Of a DNA stretch of 64,000 nucleotides, positions 56,976 to 64,000 are shown one piece after another. Both the position numbers and the translations under genes were made by a program. The stretch comes from Bacteroidota bacterium (GTDB taxonomy: Bacteria; Bacteroidota; Bacteroidia; Chitinophagales; Saprospiraceae): contig JAKOVW010000007.1 of the NCBI GenBank assembly GCA_029781865.1, forward strand, positions 124,001 to 188,000, read 5' to 3'. Within the stretch, counting starts at the first letter, position 1; each line of letters starts with the position of its first letter. The notes under the pieces were generated by a model. The model did no database searches. It saw nothing but the letters and a program-made list of their open reading frames with translations, and was not told the origin of the DNA.

Positions 56976-57272
56976 ATGGCTTTGGAACCGGGGAAAGAAT
57001 TGCTTTGGAAATATGCATTCGGTCAGTGTGACGCTGCCGAAATAGTATTTGTTGAAAACTGGTTAAAGGAGAATCCCGAAAATCAGAAAGAGCTGGAGCG
57101 GATTCAATTATATCAATCGATTCAGGATTCGGAAAATGGGTCAGGGATGAAAGCCATGGAAAAAAAGGGGGAGATAACGGAGGAAAAGCCTTACAAAGCT
57201 TATGTGTTGCCATTATTAATTATTATACTGGTATTCATTTTGTTGTTCATCTACTCCCTGATTAAAAAATAA
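56976..57272 (+). CDS. Small membrane protein with FecR-N-terminus-like segment
   Basis: 98 residues. The N-terminal half (ELLWKYAFGQCDAAEIVFVE then NWLKENPENQKELER) resembles the N-terminal helix pattern of FecR-type anti-sigma factors (L-x-x-K-Y-x-x-G-x-x-x-x-x-E-x-x-x-V-E-x-W). It ends with one membrane helix (VLPLLIIILVFILLFIYSLI, about 75-95). The protein stops there, so it lacks a periplasmic domain. It follows purM by 2 bp and is probably cotranscribed. Function unknown. Confidence 0.75.
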   Translation: MALEPGKELLWKYAFGQCDAAEIVFVENWLKENPENQKELERIQLYQSIQDSENGSGMKAMEKKGEITEEKPYKAYVLPLLIIILVFILLFIYSLIKK

Positions 57273-57361
57273 CCAGTAATACATAGAGCATAAATTTCAG
57301 GTTCAACTCTGTTAAGCTTATTATTTATTAGTTCAACTAAACAATAGTAAGTTGCGGATAT

Positions 57362-58699
57362 TTATGAATTGACAGGACCCAGATAATTATCGGGTCGCAA
57401 TAATTTTAATTCGCTTTTTAGCTGATCTGATATTTTTAAACTGTCAATAAATTCAAATAAATCGTTTTGACTTATTTTTGATTTGCCTCGGGTGAGATCC
57501 TTTACCAGTTCATAAGGGTTATCAAAGCCCTCTCTTCTTAGAATAGTTTGAATGGCTTCCGACAATATAATCCATTGTTCATCCAGATCATGTTTTATTT
57601 TGGTATCATTCAGAACGAGTTTGGAAATTCCTTTTTCGATGGATAGGATTGCAAGAAAACTGTGTCCAATGGGAACACCCAGATTTCTCAAGACGGTGCT
57701 ATCCGTTAAATCTCTTTGCAATCGGGATATTGGCAGTTTTTCTGCGAGATGAGATGCAATTGCAGTTGAGATACCCAGATTGCCTTCTGCATTTTCAAAG
57801 TCAATAGGATTAACTTTATGGGGCATTGCTGAAGATCCTATTTCTCCGGCTTTTGTTTTTTGTTTGAAGTAATCCATAGAAATATAGGTCCAGATATCCC
57901 GGCAAAAATCGATCAATATGGTATTAATGCGAATCAATTGATGACACCATTCAGCAATTTCATCATAATGGGCGATCTGTGTGGTGTATTGTTGTCTTTT
58001 TAAATGAAAGGTATGTAGTAGAAATCCATTAGCCCATTCTTTCCAATCAATGGATGGATATGCGGCATGATGTGCATTAAAATTCCCAGTAGCGCCTCCG
58101 AATTTGGCAGAATATGTAATATTTTGAAGGGAATTAATCTGAATGTTTAATCGCTCCTGAAAAACCATAAATTCTTTACCCATCGTAGTTGGCGTGGCAG
58201 CCTGTCCATGTGTTCTTGCAAGCATGGGTACATTCTTCCATTCATTTCCCGATTTGTGGATCGTATCGAGCAAATTGGCAAGCTTTGGCAATAGGTTTTG
58301 CAAAGTAAAATCGCGAAGCAATAAGGGTATGATGGTATTGTTTATATCCTGAGAAGTTAGCGCAAAGTGAACAAATTCTTTTAATGCTTTTAAGTCCGTT
58401 TCTTTTAATTTGTCTTTAAGGAAATATTCAACGGCTTTTACATCATGGTTAGTTGTTTTTTCAATGTCTTTTATTTTGTTGGCATCTTCCGAATTGAACT
58501 CAGAATATATTTTTCTCAGTTCATCTTTTTGTGCATTAGTCAGTTTTTGGGATAGGGGAAGACTTTCAATCAAATGAATAAAATATTCGATTTCTACATG
58601 TAATCGATATCTGATGAACGCATACTCAGAAAAGTAATCCTGCAGGATTTCAAGTTTATCAGAATATCTTCCATCAAGCGGGGAAATGGCTTTTAACAT
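57362..58699 (-). CDS. purB: Adenylosuccinate lyase
   Basis: 445 residues. It cleaves SAICAR and adenylosuccinate, releasing fumarate, in IMP and AMP synthesis. Landmarks: LKAISPLDGRYSDK, TTNHDVKAVEYFLK, HFALTSQDINNT, ARTHGQAATPTTMGKEF and the signature GEIGSSAMPHKVNPIDFENAEGN (about residue 280). It is last in a five-gene minus-strand unit, 13 bp after the YwaF-like gene. The layout matches the longer E. coli-like PurB (456 residues). Confidence 0.96.
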   Translation of the reverse strand: MLKAISPLDGRYSDKLEILQDYFSEYAFIRYRLHVEIEYFIHLIESLPLSQKLTNAQKDELRKIYSEFNSEDANKIKDIEKTTNHDVKAVEYFLKDKLKETDLKALKEFVHFALTSQDINNTIIPLLLRDFTLQNLLPKLANLLDTIHKSGNEWKNVPMLARTHGQAATPTTMGKEFMVFQERLNIQINSLQNITYSAKFGGATGNFNAHHAAYPSIDWKEWANGFLLHTFHLKRQQYTTQIAHYDEIAEWCHQLIRINTILIDFCRDIWTYISMDYFKQKTKAGEIGSSAMPHKVNPIDFENAEGNLGISTAIASHLAEKLPISRLQRDLTDSTVLRNLGVPIGHSFLAILSIEKGISKLVLNDTKIKHDLDEQWIILSEAIQTILRREGFDNPYELVKDLTRGKSKISQNDLFEFIDSLKISDQLKSELKLLRPDNYLGPVNS

Positions 58700-58712
58700 A
58701 ATGATTCCGGTA

Positions 58713-59414
58713 TTAGGCTTTTAGCGGTTTAAATTTTACTCTCCTGGTTAACCAGTAAATAAACAATATGTGCAAGGTTCCAAATACTTCAAATCCAACC
58801 AGGTGCCAGGGATATGGTCGCAAAACCATCATGTTATTGGCATCCGGAGCTTTCATCAGATAAATGTAATTCGAATCCAGCAATAGATTAATGATAAACA
58901 CACAAAACAGAATCAGGTTTCCAAATAAGAACACCCGGAACCAGGATCCGGTTCTCGGTTTCATTTTCAAAACAAAAAGTCCGTACAATGGAACAAAAAT
59001 GATACCAGCATGACTGATGTAATAATCGATGATAAAATAATCTGAATATCCGTGTGTCAGTTCAGGTGTGATTAAGCTTTGAATGGCTCCCGCAAGACTT
59101 AATAGGATCAAAAACTCATAAAGAAAAAAATTCGGTCTTAGCAAAAAAATGATCATGAAAAGATATGAAATGTTACAAAGATGCAAGGGTAGTGAATCCT
59201 GAAGGGTGAACTGCCCTTCTTGTATGATGTAAGCAAAAAGGTAAACTTCACGTATGATAAATAATGCAACTAAAAAAAGTCTGAATGGCTGTTCTTTTCC
59301 TGTTTTAGAAAGATAAATTCCTACAATCAAGAGCCCTGCGTAAACCAGGATACTGCAGATGAGTCCGGCAAGCCAATGCATGGAGAAAACCGGTACAACA
59401 AAGTGTGGATGCAT
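58713..59414 (-). CDS. YwaF-like / TIGR02206 family integral membrane protein
   Basis: 233 residues, seven predicted membrane helices. Family motifs are SLPLHLCNISYLFMI, YYISHAGIIFVPLYG, LDSNYIYLMKAPDAN and PYPWHLVG near the last helix. It is of unknown function. It lies 8 bp after miaE and 13 bp before purB, so it is part of the same transcript. Confidence 0.82.
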   Translation of the reverse strand: MHPHFVVPVFSMHWLAGLICSILVYAGLLIVGIYLSKTGKEQPFRLFLVALFIIREVYLFAYIIQEGQFTLQDSLPLHLCNISYLFMIIFLLRPNFFLYEFLILLSLAGAIQSLITPELTHGYSDYFIIDYYISHAGIIFVPLYGLFVLKMKPRTGSWFRVFLFGNLILFCVFIINLLLDSNYIYLMKAPDANNMMVLRPYPWHLVGFEVFGTLHILFIYWLTRRVKFKPLKA

Positions 59415-59422
59415 GAATAGTA

Positions 59423-60007
59423 TTAATGAAGAGCCGGTCTTATTTCCAAATTTTTTACAACTTCTGCTTCAATATCCATCCATCGGTCCAGTCTTTTGTA
59501 AACTTGATTTTCATCGAAATAATTCAATGCCATTTTTACATAGATATGCCCGTGTTTGGCTTCTGAAACCCATAGAATTTTATAAAATTTTTTCAATTCT
59601 GCATCTTCCAAATGATCAGATACCATGCTAAATCGTTCCGCTCCTCGCGTTTCAGCAACAGAAGCGATAAGCAGTCTATCCATAAATCGTTCATTGATAC
59701 CATGATGGCAATGACTAAGCAATGCTTTAATGTATGGATCTTCACTCATGCTTGCCGGAAGCAGTATGTTTCTCTTTTCCATGAGTTGATAAACCAATTT
59801 GAAATGCTCTAACTCTTCTAAAGCAGTATCTATAAGTTCCGGAATAATTTCAAGGCGGTCAGGGTATTTTGCAACAAAGCTCAATGCCATTGCAGATGCT
59901 TTTCGTTCGCAATCTGCATGATCCTGCAGAAATTTATCAAAGTTTGCAATTACAGCGTGAATCCAGGCTTCAGGACTGCGATAACGAATATCAATATTTA
60001 ATTTCAA
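59423..60007 (-). CDS. miaE: tRNA-(ms[2]io[6]A)-hydroxylase
   Basis: 194 residues. MiaE hydroxylates the isopentenyl group of 2-methylthio-N6-isopentenyladenosine at tRNA position 37 with a di-iron centre. The ligand motifs are present: DHADCERKASAMAL (first Glu), EELEHFKLV (E-x-x-H), SVAETRGAERF (Glu) and SEAKHGHIYVKMA (E-x-x-H). The first ATG gives the normal N-terminus (YRSPEAWIHAV). It lies 10 bp downstream of the 42-residue protein gene. Confidence 0.9.
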   Translation of the reverse strand: MKLNIDIRYRSPEAWIHAVIANFDKFLQDHADCERKASAMALSFVAKYPDRLEIIPELIDTALEELEHFKLVYQLMEKRNILLPASMSEDPYIKALLSHCHHGINERFMDRLLIASVAETRGAERFSMVSDHLEDAELKKFYKILWVSEAKHGHIYVKMALNYFDENQVYKRLDRWMDIEAEVVKNLEIRPALH

Positions 60008-60017
60008 TGATGCCGGA

Positions 60018-60146
60018 TTAAGAAGTCGCAGTAAACATGAGATACATTAACAACATCAGGATAATGGCAACTATGAAAAGCACATAGAAAAATTTACGCT
60101 CACTTTGCTTTGGGTTTAATTTGTGAGGTTTATTATGATGGGACAT
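60018..60146 (-). CDS. 42-residue single-pass membrane protein
   Basis: ATG 60146 to TAA 60018. The sequence is MSHHNKPHKLNPKQSERK, then a hydrophobic helix (FFYVLFIVAIILMLLMYL) and a short tail (MFTATS). A basic N-terminus before one helix predicts a C-out or tail-anchored small protein. It lies 10 bp before miaE and 58 bp after the helicase gene, inside the operon. Function unknown. Confidence 0.65.
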   Translation of the reverse strand: MSHHNKPHKLNPKQSERKFFYVLFIVAIILMLLMYLMFTATS

Positions 60147-60204
60147 ATTGGAGATTTTGATTGGCTCAAATTTAATAAAAAATCAATAGCGGTTATAAAT
60201 CATT

Positions 60205-61500
60205 TTACCGGTATCGGTTCAAAAAATCAATCACTTTTTCATCTGTCTGAATGTCTTTCCATTTCAAAGCTTGTCTCAACCTAATGCCTTCCAGTGATTT
60301 ACAACGGCTTAAAGCAACGTATGCCTGCCCATGCTCAAATGCCCCCTTTCCCATGTCTATATTGATTTTATCAAAGGTTTTTCCCTGGCTTTTATGTATG
60401 GTTATTGCCCAGGCAAGCCTTAAGGGAAATTGTGTGAAGCTTCCGATGACTTCAGTTTTTAATTCGGCATCCTTGCCTTCTGATATTTTATAACGTATGA
60501 TTTCCCAATTGAATCTTTCCACTTCAATAGGTTTTGAGGAATGATCCAATTGTATTTCCACGCTTTCCTCATTAAGCTTTGTAACAATGCCCAGAGATCC
60601 ATTCACGAATCTTTTGAATGGATCATTTTTTAACATCATAATCTGGGCTCCCTCTTTCAGCACCAGAAATTCATCCGAAGGATAATGCGAGCTGTTTATA
60701 GTGCCTGTAATAATTGCTTTATATACTTTTTCAGCCGATTGAATCCGGTTTAATCTGCCTGCGTTAATGATATTTGCTGCCTGATTCGTGGAAGTTAAAG
60801 TTAGAATGAATTGTTCTTCTTCAGTGATATCGAATGGCTGGTATTGTTGATTGATTTGTTCGAGATCAAATTCATCAATCTCATTCATCCTTATTTTATC
60901 GAGTAATTTGAGAAAAGATTTGTCTTTCTGACGAAATACCTGCTCCAATTCTATCATTTCAAATTGTTCTAATTTTTTAAAGGCCTTGGAAGAAAAAAAA
61001 TAGGGACTTTCATAGATCTTTGAAAAATATTCTTTCTCATCATTGCTGCTCAAAACCGGAGGTAGTTGAAATAAATCACCGGTCCAGAGCATTGCTTTGC
61101 CACCGAAAGTTTGATCATTCCTCAAAGATTGTCTGAGAAATCCATCAATATGGTCGAGTAAATCTGCACGAACCATAGATATTTCATCTATAAAAATTAA
61201 ATCTATTTTTTCAATCTGTTTTTTTGGAATAAGCCTATAGTCACTGCTGTTGATCCAGCCGGGAGGAAATTTAAAAAAACTATGGATGGTTTGTCCTTTA
61301 ATGTTTACTGCAGAAACTCCGGTTGGAGCAAGAAAAATAATCCGTTTGTCAGATAGTTTGCGAAATAGTTGAATCAATGTAGATTTTCCTGTTCCGGCTC
61401 TCCCTGTTAGAAATAAACAGCCTTTCAAAACATCGATTTGATCTAATGCGTAATGATGTTCTGTGTCTAAAATAAAAGGACTTTCAACAAATTCATTCAC
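60205..61500 (-). CDS. Pif1-like superfamily 1 helicase / AAA-family ATPase
   Basis: 431 residues. Walker A is GRAGTGKSTLI (about residues 33-43), motif Ia LAPTGVSAVN, Walker B IFIDEISMV (about 104-112), motif III WTGDLFQLPPV, motif IV-V LTLTSTNQAAN, and motif VI TIHKSQGKTFDKI with YVALSRCKSLEGI. This order matches Pif1/RecD-type 5'-3' helicases, which unwind DNA at forks or structured sites. It is first gene of the operon that ends in purB. No accessory domain is visible. Confidence 0.9.
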   Translation of the reverse strand: MNEFVESPFILDTEHHYALDQIDVLKGCLFLTGRAGTGKSTLIQLFRKLSDKRIIFLAPTGVSAVNIKGQTIHSFFKFPPGWINSSDYRLIPKKQIEKIDLIFIDEISMVRADLLDHIDGFLRQSLRNDQTFGGKAMLWTGDLFQLPPVLSSNDEKEYFSKIYESPYFFSSKAFKKLEQFEMIELEQVFRQKDKSFLKLLDKIRMNEIDEFDLEQINQQYQPFDITEEEQFILTLTSTNQAANIINAGRLNRIQSAEKVYKAIITGTINSSHYPSDEFLVLKEGAQIMMLKNDPFKRFVNGSLGIVTKLNEESVEIQLDHSSKPIEVERFNWEIIRYKISEGKDAELKTEVIGSFTQFPLRLAWAITIHKSQGKTFDKINIDMGKGAFEHGQAYVALSRCKSLEGIRLRQALKWKDIQTDEKVIDFLNRYR

Positions 61501-61546
61501 AAAGCAAGATAATTATAATTGCGCATAATATATTTCTAAAACAATG

Positions 61547-61554
61547 TACATTTG
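61547..61554 (+). promoter_or_regulatory. -7 promoter motif of trmN6
   Basis: TACATTTG, 54 bp before the TTG start at 61609. Confidence 0.4.
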
Positions 61555-61608
61555 TTATGACCTGTTCGCCTCGACTCAATTTATTCATTTTATTGTAAGC
61601 TCCGCACC

Positions 61609-62337
61609 TTGAAAACTGAATCTGTTTTTAATTTTAAGCAATTTTCATTAAAGATTCCCGAAATGGTCTTTCCCGTAACCACTGATTCGGTTTTATTGGG
61701 TTCATGGGTAAGGATTTTGAGATCACAAAATATCCTGGATCTGGGATGTGGAAGTGGCGTTTTGTCTCTAATGCTGGCTCAAAGAGCCGGACCTGGTACA
61801 CGCATTTATGGAATCGATGTTGATCAGTATAGCGTTGATTGTTGCCAGGAAAATATCAAAAGTTCACCCTGGAGTCAAAATGTTTATTGCTTTCAAATAG
61901 GTTTAACTGAATTGGTTACAGATCATTTTTTTAGTTCGATGAAATCTGCATTCCAACAAATTGTATCGAATCCTCCTTATTATAAAAATCAGCTCAAATC
62001 CGATCGTATTGTTTCCGCGAGAAGTAAACATCAAAATCAATTTGATTTTAAATTGCTTTCGGATATTGTTCATTTCTTTTTAGCTGAAGAGGGTTCAGCA
62101 TCGTTTGTTATACCTTATTCACAGGAAGAGGAGTTGAGTTATCAAATGTATAATAATTCATTGCAATTGAACCGAATGATGAATGTCAGGCATTATCAAA
62201 ATTCTGAAAACAATTTGATCTTATTGGAATACAGCAGATCCGGAATGGCCATGGAGAGCAATGAAATGGTACTTTTTGATCAGAATGGAACCAGGACAAA
62301 GGAATTCGATCAGCTCACTAAAGCGTATTACCTTTAA
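61609..62337 (+). CDS. trmN6: tRNA1(Val) (adenine(37)-N6)-methyltransferase
   Basis: 242 residues from a TTG start, placed because the family N-terminus F-x-F-K-Q-F (VFNFKQFSLKI) follows immediately. It methylates A37 of tRNA-Val using S-adenosylmethionine. The SAM site is ILDLGCGSGVLSLMLAQR, then YGIDVDQYSVDCCQEN, and the N6-adenine catalytic motif NPPYY at about residue 124. Length is normal. Its 3' end overlaps the convergent MATE gene by 20 bp. Confidence 0.88.
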   Translation: MKTESVFNFKQFSLKIPEMVFPVTTDSVLLGSWVRILRSQNILDLGCGSGVLSLMLAQRAGPGTRIYGIDVDQYSVDCCQENIKSSPWSQNVYCFQIGLTELVTDHFFSSMKSAFQQIVSNPPYYKNQLKSDRIVSARSKHQNQFDFKLLSDIVHFFLAEEGSASFVIPYSQEEELSYQMYNNSLQLNRMMNVRHYQNSENNLILLEYSRSGMAMESNEMVLFDQNGTRTKEFDQLTKAYYL

Positions 62338-63649
62338 AACTCCCGGTGATTTTCAGAAATCGCAAACACAGTAATATGGCCATAACAGAGAGGCACACAA
62401 TGAAACCTATCCATATGCCGATGATCTGCCAATTCACGATGACTCCTAAGAAATAACCAACCGGAATACCTATAAACCAGTAGGAGAGCGTGGTGTAGAT
62501 TGTTGGAAGCTTTACATCCTGTAATCCTCTGAGAATACCAATCCCGACTGCCTGAATTGAATCTCCTAATTGAAATGCAGCTGCAAATAAAAACAGAACC
62601 GATGCCTGGATGATTACCTCTGGGTCAGATGTAAATAAATGTGGTATTTGATTTCGTAATAAAATAAAAATTAGTGCACAAAAGGAACCATAAGCAGTTG
62701 CAAATTTAAGTACGGCTATTCCGGTTTTGCGGGCAAGATGGATGTTTTGCATTCCATAAGCTTCTCCGACTTTTATGGAACCTGCCGTAGACAGACCGAT
62801 AGAAACCATAAATGTCATTGCGGCAACTGATAATGACACCTGGTGAGCAGCTTGTTGGATAGCACCAAACCAACCAACTATGATGCCGAGTACTACAAAA
62901 GCACCAACTTCACTTCCGTATTGCCAGGCACTTGGAATTGCCAGTGCGGCAATTTTGCGAATTCTATCTTTATTCAGTTTAAACGTTTGTATATTATAGT
63001 TTTTGAACGGTTTGTAATTATATACATATAATGCAAGTATAATGGCCATCAAACATCTGGTGATAAAAGTGGCGATTCCGGCACCGATCAATTCTAGTTT
63101 GGGAAATCCGTAATGGCCATAGATTAAGAAATAATTGATAACCGCATTACAGGGAATAGAAGACAGTGATAAAATTAATGGAATCCGGGTATGATTCAAT
63201 CCGTCACAGAATTGTTTCATACTTAGAAATAGGATCATGGGTACTATGGACCAGAGCATCCAATTCAGATAAGGCCTTCCGAGCCTGGCGACTTCTATAT
63301 CTTGTTTTAAATAATAGATGATGCTGCCACACGAAAACAGAAGTATCACCAGGAAAAGGCAAACCAAAAAATTTAAGAACATGGCGTTGTTTAACAAATT
63401 GCCGCACTGTTCTTGTTTTCCTGCGCCTTTAAGTTCTGCAACCAATGGGGAGATTGCTACTGTAAAGCCCATACATACCACAAAAGGAATACCGATCAGA
63501 TTGTTTACGAGGGCTGCGGCTGCCAGATGCTTGTAGCTTAAATGACCGACCATTGCAGAATCAATGAGATTGAGCATCATTTGGGATACGTTGCCAAGTA
63601 TAATTGGAAAAGCGAGCCTTAGCAATTCAATTTGATGTTGTCTGGGCAA
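62318..63649 (-). CDS. MATE family efflux transporter
   Basis: 443 residues with 12 membrane helices in two homologous halves. It starts near LLRLAFPIILGNVSQMMLNL, followed by IDSAMVGHLS, the typical MATE opening. The second half opens with ALAIPSAWQYGSEVGAFV, and GEAYGMQNIHLARKTG corresponds to the conserved helix 7-8 loop. It uses the Na+ or H+ gradient to export cationic compounds; the substrate is unknown. The start is a TTG at 63649; no ATG is nearby. It converges with trmN6. Confidence 0.9.
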   Translation of the reverse strand: MPRQHQIELLRLAFPIILGNVSQMMLNLIDSAMVGHLSYKHLAAAALVNNLIGIPFVVCMGFTVAISPLVAELKGAGKQEQCGNLLNNAMFLNFLVCLFLVILLFSCGSIIYYLKQDIEVARLGRPYLNWMLWSIVPMILFLSMKQFCDGLNHTRIPLILSLSSIPCNAVINYFLIYGHYGFPKLELIGAGIATFITRCLMAIILALYVYNYKPFKNYNIQTFKLNKDRIRKIAALAIPSAWQYGSEVGAFVVLGIIVGWFGAIQQAAHQVSLSVAAMTFMVSIGLSTAGSIKVGEAYGMQNIHLARKTGIAVLKFATAYGSFCALIFILLRNQIPHLFTSDPEVIIQASVLFLFAAAFQLGDSIQAVGIGILRGLQDVKLPTIYTTLSYWFIGIPVGYFLGVIVNWQIIGIWIGFIVCLSVMAILLCLRFLKITGSFKGNTL

Positions 63650-63800
63650 AGTATAGAAATTGAATAATTTGATTTGTGAATACGGGTAATGGCTTACCGT
63701 ATTTCAATGCATAAGAATAGTAAAGGTAGCAGTGATATCAAAGAAAATTTAATTTAATTCATAGCATTCTTTAAAGTTAAAGAAGCTCCTATTGAAATTT

Positions 63801-63844
63801 AAAATAAAAAAGGGTTTGCTGAATGTTCATGAGAGCAAACCCTT
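63801..63844 (-). terminator. Terminator of the partial gene at the right edge
   Basis: Read on the minus strand: AAGGGTTTGCT, 13-base loop, AGCAAACCCTT, then TTTTATTTT. An 11-bp perfect stem, 30 bp after the stop of the partial gene. Confidence 0.88.
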
Positions 63845-63873
63845 AAATAGGTAAGGTAATAAAATTTTTGTGT

Positions 63874-64000
63874 TTAATTTTGCTTCGCGCTGGCTTCGAT
63901 CATCTGTTTAGCGAGATTTAAAATCGTTTCATCTTCAATATGGACTATGCCTCCGTTAGGCCCAGGTTGAATATGGTTGCCACTATTTTCCAAGTGATGC
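63874..64000 (-). CDS. 3' end of an unrecognised gene (truncated by the window)
   Basis: The last 41 codons of a minus-strand frame ending at TAA 63874-63876. The visible sequence includes NHIQPGPNGGIVHIEDE and ends ILNLAKQMIEASAKQN. A real coding end is suggested by the strong terminator right after it. No family was recognised. Confidence 0.6.
   Translation of the reverse strand, partial: HHLENSGNHIQPGPNGGIVHIEDETILNLAKQMIEASAKQN

Noticed and set aside
27198-63873. tRNA or rRNA genes in the intergenic regions
   Set aside because: I looked for cloverleaf-like segments and T-loop GGTTCGA-type motifs in all gaps and found none convincing.

Overview
The window looks like chromosomal DNA of a Bacteroidota bacterium, most likely Saprospiraceae or a close relative. 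The evidence is an AT-leaning base composition, genes with almost no Shine-Dalgarno sites, repeated TANNTTTG -7 promoter motifs just upstream of starts, a DUF2911 protein, a Bacteroidota-type dihydroorotase and PurM, and a giant secreted protein with an F-x-ENKGQ N-terminal domain, an SBBP-type propeller region and a GEVED domain. I saw no tRNA, rRNA, CRISPR array, insertion sequence or prophage.

Region 1 (1-27,197, minus strand) is a single open frame of 9,065 codons that runs off the left edge, so the C-terminus is missing. It encodes a secreted, cysteine-rich giant built from about 82 copies of an 82-84 residue module with six cysteines. These lie in two arrays (9 units near the N-terminus and about 73 units further on), separated by HYR-like modules and 'LYIDN' modules. 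The long array has a strict higher-order period of 1,740 bp (seven units) repeated eight times. One degenerate unit has lost two cysteines together, which suggests which two are disulfide partners. All the 60-159 residue plus-strand frames opposite this gene are antisense shadows.

Region 2 (27,848-49,000) is core metabolism and information processing: ndk, an NrnA-like DHH phosphoesterase, an FKBP lipoprotein, prfB with an intact programmed +1 frameshift, cutA, ppk1, tpiA, purEK, a dihydroorotase, a fatty-acid-hydroxylase-family membrane protein, a membrane-anchored AraC regulator, an MBL-fold hydrolase, a TPR protein with ribH, pdhA, an S9 peptidase, recF with a DciA-like DUF721 protein, and a DUF2911 protein.

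Region 3 (49,000-64,000) holds a PIG-L deacetylase / tiny membrane protein / Na+-solute symporter operon, a DAHP synthase-chorismate mutase fusion, a JmjC/cupin-like protein, purM with a small membrane protein, a five-gene minus-strand operon (Pif1-like helicase, 42-residue membrane protein, miaE, YwaF-like protein, purB), trmN6, a MATE transporter, and the 3' end of an unrecognised gene at the right edge.

The purine genes (purE, purK, purM, purB) are scattered over several transcription units. The giant protein, the FKBP lipoprotein and the general gene content fit a gliding or surface-adhesive, T9SS-using organism, but no T9SS component lies in the window.
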